A stretch of DNA of 16,244 bases, taken from contig CAYYQC010000022.1 in NCBI GenBank assembly GCA_964473715.1, positions 1-16,244 on the forward strand, written 5' to 3'. Made by a program: the position numbers and the translations under genes. Positions 1 to 7,368 of the stretch are shown here, piece after piece. The number at the start of each line of letters is the position of its first letter. The first letter of the stretch is position 1. The stretch is from 2-12-FULL-41-16 sp964473715. GTDB lineage: Bacteria > Patescibacteriota > Patescibacteriia > Magasanikbacterales > UBA922. The notes below the pieces were generated by a model, which worked only from the letters and a program-made list of their open reading frames with translations, was not told where the DNA came from and did not search any database.

Positions 1-651
1 ACACCTGTTGATGTGATTCTTTCACCACTTGGTGTTATTTCTCGTATGAACCTTGGTCAGCTTTTGGAAAACCATTTAGGTTTGGCTGCCAATGCTCATG
101 GATATAAAGCGGCTACTCCAGTGTTGAATGGTATTACTGAAGAACAGATTTCTGAAGAATTGCAAAAAGCAGGCTTGCCAGTGGATGGTCAATCACAATT
201 GTATGATGGTCGTACTGGTGAACCATATGACAACAAGACAACAGTTGGTTATAACTACATGCTCAAATTAAACCACATGGTGGAAGACAAGATTCACCAA
301 CGTTCAATTGGTCCATACAGTCTTATTACTCAACAACCACTTGGAGGTAAAGCTCAATTTGGTGGTCAGCGTTTTGGTGAAATGGAAGTTTGGGCCTTGG
401 AAGCTTATGGTGCGGCTCATACCTTGCAAGAAATTCTCACGATTAAATCCGATGACGTGCCTGGTCGCGCTAAAGCCTACGAAGCGATTATTAAAGGTGA
501 GCAAATTACTAAGATCAATTTGCCAGAATCATTTAACGTGTTAGTTCGCGAACTTAAAGGCTTGGCCTTGGACGTAGAATTACACGATAGTCATCCTGCT
601 GAATCAACCGAGGTCGCGGTTGAGGGAAAAGAAGAAAATGCAGAAGTTTAA
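1..651 (+). CDS. rpoB: RNA polymerase subunit beta, C-terminal fragment (5' end outside window)
   Basis: The reading frame is open from base 1 and ends at TAA 649-651, giving the last 216 residues of the beta subunit. This subunit forms the catalytic core and clamp anchor of RNA polymerase together with beta'. The fragment starts inside the conserved segment containing PLGVISRMN, then GEPYDNKTTVGYNYMLKLNH, and then the near-invariant stretch with QPLGGKAQFGGQRFGEMEVW, which contacts beta'. The tail after the conserved core is short and acidic (ending EEKEENAEV-like). rpoC follows after 29 nt, the usual rpoBC order, so the two are almost certainly co-transcribed. No internal stop or frameshift is seen. 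The identification is certain; only the upstream part is missing. Confidence 0.98.
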   Translation, partial: TPVDVILSPLGVISRMNLGQLLENHLGLAANAHGYKAATPVLNGITEEQISEELQKAGLPVDGQSQLYDGRTGEPYDNKTTVGYNYMLKLNHMVEDKIHQRSIGPYSLITQQPLGGKAQFGGQRFGEMEVWALEAYGAAHTLQEILTIKSDDVPGRAKAYEAIIKGEQITKINLPESFNVLVRELKGLALDVELHDSHPAESTEVAVEGKEENAEV

Positions 652-680
652 AATCTTCTCAATAATACCTTCTAAACAAT

Positions 681-3600
681 ATGCAATATAATAACCCTCT
701 TGCCTCACCAAACTTTGATTCACTCCGTCTCAAAGTCGCTTCGCCACAAGTTATTCGCGGTTGGTCTCATGGTGAAGTATATAAGCCAGAAACCATTAAC
801 TATCGTACTCAAAAACCAGAAAAAGGTGGTTTATTTGCCGAAGAAGTGTTTGGACCTACTAAAGACTGGGAATGTTATTGTGGTAAGTATAAAAAAATTC
901 GTTATAAAGGCATTGTTTGTGATAAGTGTGGTGTAGAAGTTACTCACTCACTCGTTCGTCGTGAACGCATGGGTCATATTGAACTCGCTACTCCAGTGTC
1001 ACATATTTGGTTCCTTCGCACTATTCCATCTCGTCTTGGTTTGGTTTTAGATCTTTCAATCCAAGCGTTGGAAAAAGTAATTTACTTTGCTTCTTTCATT
1101 GTTACTCATGTTGATGAGGCTGAAAAAGAAGAAACTGAAGAAGCCTTGAAAAAAGAATATAAATCCAAGCGCAAACAATTGGAAACTGAATACGTAAAGA
1201 AAATCGAAGCTTTGGCTGGCAATGAAATGGAAAAAATGGTCAAAGAGCGTGATGAAAAATTGGCTGCCCTTGATGAAGATTATACTCAAGCAGAAACTGA
1301 GCTCAAAGAAATCAGCATGCTCTCTGTTTTATCAGAAGCTCGGTACCAGGAACTTTCTATCCGCTACGGACATTTGTTTGAAGCTGGTATTGGTGCTGGT
1401 GCTGTTCATGGTTTACTTTCTCGTTTGAATTTGCAAGACACTGCTGCTCAACTTGAAAAAGAAATTGAAAAGAGCAAAGGTGCTAAGCGTGGACGTTTGG
1501 TTCGTCGCGTTAAATTGCTTAGTAGTTTGATTAAAAACAGTATTCGTCCAGAATGGATGATCATGACTGTGATTCCAGTGGTTCCGCCAGATTTGCGTCC
1601 AATGGTGGCCCTTGATGGTGGTCGTTTTGCGACTTCAGACTTGAATGATTTGTATCGCCGCGTAATTAACCGCAACAATCGTTTGCGTCGCCTTATTGAA
1701 CTCAACGCTCCTGAAGTTATTTGCCGCAATGAAAAGCGCATGTTGCAAGAAGCAGTTGATGCTCTCATTGATAACAATGCTCGCGCAACTAAAACGGTAC
1801 GTGCTTCAACTGGTCAAAAACGTCAATTACGTTCATTGGCTGATATTCTCAAAGGTAAACAAGGTCGTTTCCGTCAAAATCTTTTGGGTAAACGTGTTGA
1901 CTACTCAGGTCGTTCAGTAATCGTGGTAGGTCCGAAATTAAGTATTGATCAATGTGGTTTACCAAAATCAATGGCTTTGGAATTATTCAAACCATTTGTA
2001 ATGGCCGAAATTATTAAGCGCGAACTTGCTCACAATGTGCGCTCTGCTTCACGTTTTATTGAAAGTAACGCGCCAGAAGTGTGGGATATTTTGGAAAACC
2101 TCACCAAAACTACTCGCGTACTTTTGAACCGTGCGCCAAATTTGCACATCCTTGGTATTCAGGCTTTCCGCCCAACTTTGGTAGAAGGTAAAGCGATTAG
2201 ATTGCACCCATTAGTTTGTGCTGCGTTTAATGCTGACTTTGATGGAGATCAAATGGCTGTGCACTTACCATTGTCTGAACAGGCTAAATGGGAAGCGGAA
2301 AATATCATGGCTTCAGAAAAGAACTTGCTCAAACCAGCCACTGGTACTCCGGTAATTACTCCACAACAAGATATTGCTTTGGGTTGTTATTACTTGACCA
2401 AATATAACGATACTGATACTGCTGAAGTAAAAAAGATTTTTGCTGATATTACTGAAGCCAAATACGCGTATAAAACTCGCAAAATTACTTTGAAAGAACG
2501 GGTAAAAATTCGCCTTTCCGACATGTCTAAATTTCCTGAAGGAACCAATTCAATTATCGAAACTTCAATTGGTCGGATTTTCTTCAATGAAATTTTCCCA
2601 GATAAACTTGGTTTCTTTAACGAAACAATTACTAAAAAACATCTTTCCAACATCATTCAAAACTTGTTGGAAATTTACGGACAAGAAAAAACCGCGGTCA
2701 TGCTTGATAGTATCAAGAACCTTGGTTACAAATATGTAACCAAATCTGGTTATTCACTTGGTAAAGATCAATTCCCAGTTATTTCTGAAAAACCAGTACT
2801 CCTTGCCGAAGGTACTCAGCGTACTGAAGAAGTAGAAGGTCAATATGCTGAAGGTTTACTCACTGACGCTGAACGTCATGGTAAAGTTTTGGAAATTTGG
2901 ACTGAAATTAAAGACCGCATGTTGTCTCGGACCAAAGATGTTTTGAATAAGAATGACGCGGTATTTGCCATGATTGATTCTGGTGCTCGTGGTTCATGGG
3001 CCCAACTTGGTCAGGTGATTGCCATGAAAGGTTTGGTAGCTTCACCAAGTGGTGAAATTATTGAATTGCCAGTACGCGGTAACTTTAAAGAAGGGTTTGA
3101 TGTACTTGAGTTCTTTATCTCTTCACACGGTACCCGTAAAGGTTTGTCAGATACTGCCTTACGTACAGCTAACGCTGGTTACTTGACTCGTCGTTTGGTA
3201 GATGTGGCTCAAGATGTGATTGTTAAAATTGAAGATTGTGGTGACACAACTGGTGAAGTATTTAACCGGACTGAATCTGAACAGATGGGCGAAAAACTTT
3301 CTGAACGGGTTTGGGGACGGTTTGTGTTGGCCGACGTGAAAGTTGACGGAAAAGTATTGGTTAAAAAAGGTGAAGTAATTACTCCAGAATTGTCTCGTGT
3401 ACTTGAAAAAGATGCGGCTTTAACCGAAATTCACGTTCGTTCAGTGATGCAATGTAAATTGCCAAAAGGTGTTTGTATCAAATGTTACGGTTATGACCTA
3501 GCTCATAATCGGGTTGTTTATACGGGTGTAGCCGCTGGTATCGTGGCCGCCCAATCTATTGGTGAGCCTGGTACTCAGCTTACCATGCGTACTTTCCACC

Positions 3601-4574
3601 TTGGTGGTGTGGCTGGTGGTGATATTACCCAAGGTTTGCCTCGTGTTGAAGAACTGTTTGAAGCTCGCATGCCAAAACGTAAAGCTTTGCTTTCTGAAAT
3701 CAGTGGTACGGTAGAAATTGAAGATGCCGATGGTAAAGTAATTACTGGTCCTACTGGTCGCAAGATTTTTGAAGGCCGTCGTGGTCAGAAAATTGTAAAA
3801 GTAATTGGTGATAAACCAGAAGAAACTGTATTCTCAGTTGGTAGTGTGGATGAAGTTCGTGTAGAAGATGGTGCTGCTGTGAAAAAAGATGAAGTCGTGG
3901 TAGTACGCGGTACAACTGGTGAAGAACTTGTCTCAAAAGCTGATGGTACTGTAAAACGTACCAAAGAAGGCATTACCATTATTCACGAAGGTACTAGTGT
4001 TAAAGAATACATTGTTCCAATTGGATACAAAGTTTGGGCCAAAAATGGTACTAAAGTGGAACGCGGTGACCAGCTTACTGAAGGTTCAATTGAGCTTAAT
4101 GAATTGTACGAACTCAAAGGACGTGATGCTGTACAGCGTTATATTCTTACCGAAATTCAGGAAATTTACGCGGCTCAAGGTCAGCGCTTGAATGACAAAC
4201 ACATTGAAATCATGATTAAACAAATGTTTAGTCGTGTATATATTGAAGAAGCCGGTGACACTGATTTGTTACCTGGCGAAGTGGTAGAAAAATCACAGTT
4301 GCTTATTGCTAACGCTGCTGTAGAAGCGGCTGGCAAAAAAGTAGCTCGTGGTCGCGAACTCTTACTTGGTATTAGTAAGGTTGCGCTTACTACTCAAAGC
4401 TTCTTATCATCTGCTTCATTCCAAGAAACATCCCGCGTATTGGTTAATGCGGCAATCACTGGTAAGATCGACTACTTGGAAGGTCTTAAAGAAAATGTTA
4501 TTATCGGTCGTCTCATTCCAGCTGGTACTGGTTTCAAACCAGAAAAACCAGTGGAAGAAGTTATGGCCGCATAA
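681..4574 (+). CDS. rpoC: RNA polymerase subunit beta'
   Basis: This 1297-residue protein is full length and carries the polymerase active-site magnesium loop NADFDGDQ at residues 517-524. The N-terminal zinc site is C65, C67, C80 and C83, inside WECYCGKY...CDKCGVEV. The second zinc site is C853, C925, C932 and C935 (CKLPKGVCIKC). The trigger-loop region GEPGTQLTMRTFH lies at about 961-973. Residues about 140-215 are rich in Lys and Glu and look like an extended coiled coil in the clamp region. The ATG at 681 lies 29 nt after rpoB; I see no Shine-Dalgarno sequence before it, so translation may be coupled or initiated without one. The gene ends at TAA 4572-4574 and is followed at once by a strong terminator. 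The family is certain and all diagnostic residues are intact. Confidence 0.99.
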   Translation: MQYNNPLASPNFDSLRLKVASPQVIRGWSHGEVYKPETINYRTQKPEKGGLFAEEVFGPTKDWECYCGKYKKIRYKGIVCDKCGVEVTHSLVRRERMGHIELATPVSHIWFLRTIPSRLGLVLDLSIQALEKVIYFASFIVTHVDEAEKEETEEALKKEYKSKRKQLETEYVKKIEALAGNEMEKMVKERDEKLAALDEDYTQAETELKEISMLSVLSEARYQELSIRYGHLFEAGIGAGAVHGLLSRLNLQDTAAQLEKEIEKSKGAKRGRLVRRVKLLSSLIKNSIRPEWMIMTVIPVVPPDLRPMVALDGGRFATSDLNDLYRRVINRNNRLRRLIELNAPEVICRNEKRMLQEAVDALIDNNARATKTVRASTGQKRQLRSLADILKGKQGRFRQNLLGKRVDYSGRSVIVVGPKLSIDQCGLPKSMALELFKPFVMAEIIKRELAHNVRSASRFIESNAPEVWDILENLTKTTRVLLNRAPNLHILGIQAFRPTLVEGKAIRLHPLVCAAFNADFDGDQMAVHLPLSEQAKWEAENIMASEKNLLKPATGTPVITPQQDIALGCYYLTKYNDTDTAEVKKIFADITEAKYAYKTRKITLKERVKIRLSDMSKFPEGTNSIIETSIGRIFFNEIFPDKLGFFNETITKKHLSNIIQNLLEIYGQEKTAVMLDSIKNLGYKYVTKSGYSLGKDQFPVISEKPVLLAEGTQRTEEVEGQYAEGLLTDAERHGKVLEIWTEIKDRMLSRTKDVLNKNDAVFAMIDSGARGSWAQLGQVIAMKGLVASPSGEIIELPVRGNFKEGFDVLEFFISSHGTRKGLSDTALRTANAGYLTRRLVDVAQDVIVKIEDCGDTTGEVFNRTESEQMGEKLSERVWGRFVLADVKVDGKVLVKKGEVITPELSRVLEKDAALTEIHVRSVMQCKLPKGVCIKCYGYDLAHNRVVYTGVAAGIVAAQSIGEPGTQLTMRTFHLGGVAGGDITQGLPRVEELFEARMPKRKALLSEISGTVEIEDADGKVITGPTGRKIFEGRRGQKIVKVIGDKPEETVFSVGSVDEVRVEDGAAVKKDEVVVVRGTTGEELVSKADGTVKRTKEGITIIHEGTSVKEYIVPIGYKVWAKNGTKVERGDQLTEGSIELNELYELKGRDAVQRYILTEIQEIYAAQGQRLNDKHIEIMIKQMFSRVYIEEAGDTDLLPGEVVEKSQLLIANAAVEAAGKKVARGRELLLGISKVALTTQSFLSSASFQETSRVLVNAAITGKIDYLEGLKENVIIGRLIPAGTGFKPEKPVEEVMAA

Positions 4575-4588
4575 TGTCTATGTAAATG

Positions 4589-4624
4589 AAATGGTCTCCG
4601 CTTTGTGCGGGGACCATTTTGTTT
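4589..4624 (+). terminator. Intrinsic terminator of rpoBC
   Basis: The arms at 4589-4601 and 4607-4619 pair over 13 bp with one G-U wobble around a 5-nt loop (TTTGT). The T-rich tail starts inside the right arm. It lies 14 nt after the rpoC stop and closes the rpoBC unit. Confidence 0.9.
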
Positions 4625-4639
4625 CAGAGGTTGGTAGAC

Positions 4640-4668
4640 TTGTGAATTTTTAATTAAGAATTTATAAG
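4640..4668 (+). promoter_or_regulatory. Predicted sigma-70-type promoter of the GC-rich small ORF
   Basis: TTGTGA (4640-4645), a 17-nt spacer, then TATAAG (4663-4668). Four of six and five of six bases match consensus. The predicted start is near 4675, about 20 nt before the ORF, so the ORF would be an independent unit between two terminated or promoted neighbours. Confidence 0.6.
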
Positions 4669-4694
4669 CCCATCAACCTCAGGAGGAAGAGAAA

Positions 4695-4919
4695 ATGGGA
4701 GTGTATTGCAATAAGTGTCGTGGGATCAAGAAGGTTGGGAACCTCAAAGGCCGCCGTCGTCTGGACGATTGTCCTGTGTGCGGTGGCACGGGGTTGCCTA
4801 GTCAAGGGCAACCGCTTTCGCAGGGATCGACCTCGGTGATGTTAGTCTCTGGCGAGTCGTCCGCGCGTATTCTGCGTGCCCGGCGGCACCATCGTCAGAT
4901 GACGAACGAGCCGCTCTAG
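4695..4919 (+). CDS. Small double-CxxC (zinc-ribbon-like) protein, unknown function
   Basis: This 74-residue ORF has two CxxC pairs, C5/C8 and C26/C29. The second sits in CPVCGGTG, the CxxCxGxG pattern of DnaJ-type zinc fingers, so a single zinc-ribbon fold binding one zinc is a reasonable inference. Between the pairs is a basic stretch (KGRRRLDD), and the C-terminus is Arg/His-rich (RARRHHRQ), which would suit nucleic-acid or ribosome contact. AGGAGGA at 4681-4687 is a near-perfect ribosome binding site, unlike most genes here. Base composition is about 62% GC over 4741-4920 (112 of 180), against about 38-43% in nearby rows of rpoC and yebC, and codon choice is correspondingly different. The ORF has its own promoter and a downstream hairpin. 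Recent acquisition or a structured-RNA function are both possible. I do not recognise a named family. Confidence 0.65.
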   Translation: MGVYCNKCRGIKKVGNLKGRRRLDDCPVCGGTGLPSQGQPLSQGSTSVMLVSGESSARILRARRHHRQMTNEPL

Positions 4920-4956
4920 TCTGTAAGGGCAAGAGCGTCTGGCAATGCGCCACGTC

Positions 4957-4999
4957 GGTCGAGGCGGCAATTCCGCTGCCTCGACCATCAATTTAAGTT
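4957..4999 (+). terminator. GC-rich hairpin after the small ORF, probable terminator
   Basis: GGTCGAGGCGGC (4957-4968) pairs with GCTGCCTCGACC (4975-4986), a 12-bp stem with one G-U and the 6-nt loop AATTCC. The downstream sequence is only moderately T-rich, so termination strength is uncertain. It lies 37 nt after the small ORF. Confidence 0.6.
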
Positions 5000-5025
5000 T
5001 AGAATTTTTCTTAATTTAAATTGAT
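4987..5025 (+). repeat. AT-rich inverted repeat between small ORF and yebC promoter
   Basis: ATCAATTTAA (4987-4996) is matched by its exact reverse complement at 5016-5025, with a 19-nt AT-rich centre. It begins directly after the GC hairpin and ends 18 nt before the yebC -35. It could be a second, weaker hairpin or simply AT-rich spacer. Confidence 0.45.
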
Positions 5026-5042
5026 ACTAATATGGTTTGAGG

Positions 5043-5071
5043 TTGATTTCAGCCTTATTTTTCGGTATGAT
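5043..5071 (+). promoter_or_regulatory. Promoter of yebC-ruvC
   Basis: TTGATT (5043-5048), a 17-nt spacer, TATGAT (5066-5071). Predicted start near 5078, giving a leader of only about 13 nt before the ATG at 5091, too short for a standard Shine-Dalgarno arrangement. Confidence 0.75.
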
Positions 5072-5090
5072 ACGAATATAAGAAATAAAT

Positions 5091-5822
5091 ATGTCTGGAC
5101 ACTCTAAATGGCACAATATTCAAGTGCGTAAAGGTAAACAGGACAAAAAACGCTCGGCTACTTTTACCAAACTTGCCCAATTTATTACCATCGCCGCCCA
5201 AAATGGTGGAGATCCGGAAATGAATTTTTCGTTGCGTTTGGCTACCGAAAAAGCCCGTGAAGCCAACATGCCTAAAGAAAATATTGAACGCGCAATTAAA
5301 AAGGGGACTGGCGAACTTGGTGATGGTGTGCAATTGGATGAACTTACGTATGAAGGTTTTGGTCCAGGTGGTGTAGCTATTATGATTGATGTAGTAACTG
5401 ATAATAAAAATCGGTCAGTCGGAGATATAAAAAATATTGCTGGTAAAAAAGGCGGAACCATTGGCGCGCCAGGTTCGGTGCAATGGCAATTTGACCGCCG
5501 CGGTGTAGTGCGCGTAAATGCGGAAAATATTGCGGCACATAATAAAGACCGCGAAAACATTGAATTATCTTTAATGGATGCTGGTGCATTAGATATTAAA
5601 TGGGATGAAAATGGTTTGGAAGTAATTAGTGCCATTGAAGATTTAAAAAATACTACCAATGTTTTACAAACACAAAAAATTCAGATTGAAGAATCGGGAT
5701 TAGAATGGGTGGCTAAAGAATTAGTAGATATTGATGAAGAAGTGGGGGAAAAATTAGGAAATTTGATTGATGCTTTGGAAGAATATGATGATGTAAGAGC
5801 CGTTTATACAAATGCTAAATAG
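5091..5822 (+). CDS. yebC: YebC/TACO1-family translation-associated / transcriptional regulator
   Basis: The 243-residue protein opens with the family signature MSGHSKWHNIQVRKGKQD and continues with KRSATFTKLAQFITIAA and the block containing NMPKENIERAIKKGTGE. The central part has YEGFGPGGVAIMIDVVTDN and the loop GGTIGAPGSVQWQF, all hallmarks of the family, and the length is standard. YebC homologues were first described as transcriptional regulators (some near ruvC). More recent work on the family points to a role in translation, including relief of ribosome stalling; which applies here cannot be read from sequence. The ATG at 5091 starts the conserved N-terminus exactly. ruvC follows after 3 nt, an arrangement common in bacteria, and both should be read from the promoter at 5043-5071. 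No oddities seen. Confidence 0.97.
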   Translation: MSGHSKWHNIQVRKGKQDKKRSATFTKLAQFITIAAQNGGDPEMNFSLRLATEKAREANMPKENIERAIKKGTGELGDGVQLDELTYEGFGPGGVAIMIDVVTDNKNRSVGDIKNIAGKKGGTIGAPGSVQWQFDRRGVVRVNAENIAAHNKDRENIELSLMDAGALDIKWDENGLEVISAIEDLKNTTNVLQTQKIQIEESGLEWVAKELVDIDEEVGEKLGNLIDALEEYDDVRAVYTNAK

Positions 5823-5825
5823 TGT

Positions 5826-6314
5826 ATGCCTTCTCAACGCCCGCTTCGCATCATTGGTCTCGATCCTGGTTTTGGTCGTTTAGGTTATGGAATCATTGAA
5901 CGGGCGGGGCGGGATTGGGAATTGGTAATAGCTGGAATTATTGAGACTACGCCTAAGCAGGCTTTTGTTAAACGGCTCATGGTTTTAAACACTGAGTTGA
6001 CTGATTTAATTAAAAAATATAAACCAGTAGGTGCGGCCGTGGAAGAGCTCTTTTTTGCCAAAAATGTGACTACGGGTATTAAAGTGGCAGAGGCCAGGGG
6101 GGTGATTATCTTGACCTTGGCTCAGGCCAAAATTCCTATCAAAGAACTTACCCCACTTCAGGTAAAACAAGCCTTAACGGGCTATGGCCGGGCCGAAAAA
6201 CGCCAAGTGGAGTATATGGTGGGGCATTTGCTTAAACTAAAACCAGGTAAAAGGCTCAAAGACGACGCCTATGATGCCTTGGCCATTGCCTTGGCCGCAG
6301 CCGGTGGGGCCTAG
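5826..6314 (+). CDS. ruvC: Holliday junction resolvase RuvC
   Basis: RuvC is a dimeric endonuclease that cuts Holliday junctions at the end of homologous recombination. The 162-residue protein shows the RNase H-like fold signature GLDPGFGRLGYGII near the N-terminus. All four acidic catalytic positions are visible: D13, E73 (in AAVEELFFAKN), D147 and D150 (in KDDAYDALAIAL). The length is slightly shorter than E. coli RuvC but complete. The ATG lies 3 nt after the yebC stop, so translational coupling is likely. The helicase partners RuvA and RuvB are not in the window. The 3' end runs into the rpsO promoter after 8 nt, with no terminator between. Confidence 0.97.
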   Translation: MPSQRPLRIIGLDPGFGRLGYGIIERAGRDWELVIAGIIETTPKQAFVKRLMVLNTELTDLIKKYKPVGAAVEELFFAKNVTTGIKVAEARGVIILTLAQAKIPIKELTPLQVKQALTGYGRAEKRQVEYMVGHLLKLKPGKRLKDDAYDALAIALAAAGGA

Positions 6315-6322
6315 TCCAAGCT

Positions 6323-6351
6323 TTGACAAAATCACCTCTATCTGCTATAAT
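6323..6351 (+). promoter_or_regulatory. Consensus promoter of rpsO-NYN-pnp
   Basis: TTGACA (6323-6328), exactly 17 nt, TATAAT (6346-6351). Both hexamers are perfect, and TGC at 6343-6345 gives an extended -10. Predicted start near 6358. It is the strongest predicted promoter in the window, as expected for a ribosomal protein gene. Confidence 0.92.
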
Positions 6352-6368
6352 CGACTTACTTTATTTAC

Positions 6369-6432
6369 CTTGTTTTTGGCCCATCCGGACCAAGGGCAAG
6401 AACAGACGAAAGACCTGTCATGCTCGCTTTCG
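6369..6432 (+). promoter_or_regulatory. Structured rpsO leader, candidate autoregulatory site
   Basis: The leader is about 95 nt long. It can form CTTG (6369-6372) / CAAG (6397-6400) with CCC (6380-6382) / GGG (6394-6396). Alternatively TTGG (6376-6379) pairs with CCAA (6390-6393), leaving CCC free to pair with GGG as a pseudoknot. A second hairpin pairs CGAAAG (6407-6412) with CTTTCG (6427-6432). S15 is known to repress its own mRNA through leader structures in several bacteria. That this leader does so is inference. Confidence 0.45.
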
Positions 6433-6452
6433 CCTGATAAACTGAGGCATGT

Positions 6453-6797
6453 ATGCTGTCAAAGCAAAAAAAGCAGAACATTATTAAGAAGTTCCAGACC
6501 CACAAAGGTGATACTGGTTCAAGTGAAGTTCAAATCGCGATTTTGACCTCTGAAATCGAAGAACTTGCTTCACATCTTAAAGACCATCACAAAGATCATT
6601 CTTCACGCCGCGGTTTACTCCGCAAAGTAGGTGAACGTCGTCGTTTACTCCGCTATTTGCAACGTGAAAATGCTGCTTCTTACGAAGATATTGTTAAAAA
6701 ACTTAAGCTCAAGGGTGCTAAACAAATGGAAGAAACTGTAGAACCAGAAGAAGCACTTCTTGAAGAAGGTCCAGATCATGAAGAACCAGCAACCTAA
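6453..6797 (+). CDS. rpsO: Small ribosomal subunit protein S15 with acidic C-terminal extension
   Basis: S15 binds the central domain of 16S rRNA early in 30S assembly and forms an inter-subunit bridge. Residues 1-89 match the family closely: FQTHKGDTGSSEVQIAILT, then HLKDHHKDHSSRRGLLRKVG and ERRRLLRYLQRENAASYEDI. Typical bacterial S15 ends at about 89 residues; here about 25 more follow, strongly acidic (METVEPEEALLEEGPDHEEPAT-like). The ATG at 6453 follows TGAGG (6443-6447) at a plausible ribosome-binding distance. The 3' end overlaps the start of the NYN gene by 20 nt, so the extension and the overlap are linked: the extra codons carry the next gene's start region. Read from the consensus promoter at 6323-6351. 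Confidence 0.97.
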   Translation: MLSKQKKQNIIKKFQTHKGDTGSSEVQIAILTSEIEELASHLKDHHKDHSSRRGLLRKVGERRRLLRYLQRENAASYEDIVKKLKLKGAKQMEETVEPEEALLEEGPDHEEPAT

Positions 6798-7308
6798 TCA
6801 TCACAATCCTCTTAAACACCCCGACCAACGCGTTGGGGTGTTTATTGATGTGCAGAATCTTTATTATTCTGCCAAAAACTTACATGGCAAAAAAGTAAAT
6901 TTTGGTGCCATTGTGCGTGAAGCCGTAGGCACGCGCAAACTCATCCGTGCGATTGCGTACGTAGTTCGCACTGAAACCCAAGAAGAACAGCCATTTTTTG
7001 AAGCTTTGTATAATTTAGGAATCGAAACTCGCGAAAAAGATTTACAAATTTTTTCGAGTGGTCTGAAAAAAGCTGATTGGGATGTGGGTTTAACAGTTGA
7101 CGCTATTCGCCTTGCACCAACACTTGATGCTATAGTAATTGTGTCTGGAGACGGTGATTATTTACCGCTCGTGGATTATTTGCAAAAAAGCAGTGGTAAA
7201 CAAGTAGAAGTAGTGAGTTTTCGCGAAACTACTTCAAGCCGTTTAGTAGAATCCGCAGATGATTTCCTAGACCTCAGCGGGTCTAAAGAAAAGTTTTTAA
7301 TTAAATAA
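6778..7308 (+). CDS. NYN-domain (PIN-like, LabA/DUF88-type) putative ribonuclease
   Basis: This 176-residue protein has the NYN fold of the PIN-like nuclease superfamily. The N-terminal strand is VGVFIDVQNLYYSAK with D24 and N27. The acidic residues continue in KADWDVGLTVDAI (D102, D108) and in VSGDGDYLPLVDYL (D125, D127). These match the metal-binding acidic cluster of the family, so it is probably an active metal-dependent RNase, though no substrate can be read from sequence. The start chosen is ATG 6778, in a different frame within rpsO; TTG 6760 is an in-frame alternative. It sits between rpsO and pnp, whose products act in translation and RNA decay, so a role in RNA turnover or rRNA/mRNA processing is a reasonable inference. 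A terminator-like hairpin lies inside its first codons. Confidence 0.85.
   Translation: MKNQQPNHHNPLKHPDQRVGVFIDVQNLYYSAKNLHGKKVNFGAIVREAVGTRKLIRAIAYVVRTETQEEQPFFEALYNLGIETREKDLQIFSSGLKKADWDVGLTVDAIRLAPTLDAIVIVSGDGDYLPLVDYLQKSSGKQVEVVSFRETTSSRLVESADDFLDLSGSKEKFLIK
6814..6843 (+). terminator. Terminator-like hairpin inside the NYN gene start
   Basis: AAACACCCC (6814-6822) pairs perfectly with GGGGTGTTT (6835-6843), a 9-bp stem with a 12-nt loop whose core AACGCGTT is itself palindromic. Only a short T run (TTTATT) follows, so it is more likely a partial attenuator, an mRNA 3'-end stabiliser for rpsO or a processing site than a full stop. It lies 17 nt after the rpsO stop codon. Confidence 0.55.
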
Positions 7309-7317
7309 TTTATTCAC

Positions 7318-7368
7318 GTTCGTCGCAAGACATCTAGATCCGATTGGATCTATCGCCTTGCGATGAAC
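7318..7368 (+). promoter_or_regulatory. Long stem-loop in the pnp leader
   Basis: A lower stem pairs 7318-7329 with 7357-7368 (12 bp with one G-U; core TCGCAAG/CTTGCGA). An upper stem pairs TAGATCC (7335-7341) with GGATCTA (7346-7352) around the tetraloop GATT, separated by a small internal loop. It has no T tract, so it is not a terminator. In E. coli the pnp leader stem-loop is cut by RNase III and used in PNPase autoregulation; the position here is equivalent, but the mechanism is inference. Confidence 0.65.

Noticed and set aside
4648..5014. Inverted AT-rich 9-mers (AATTAAGAA type) flanking the GC-rich cassette, as possible mobile-element ends
   Set aside because: Nine matching bases in AT-rich DNA are expected by chance, and there is no transposase or target duplication.
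5120..5659. 179-codon open frame antisense to yebC
   Set aside because: It lies wholly within a conserved gene in the opposite strand and has no recognisable motif; its composition is that of a reading-frame shadow.
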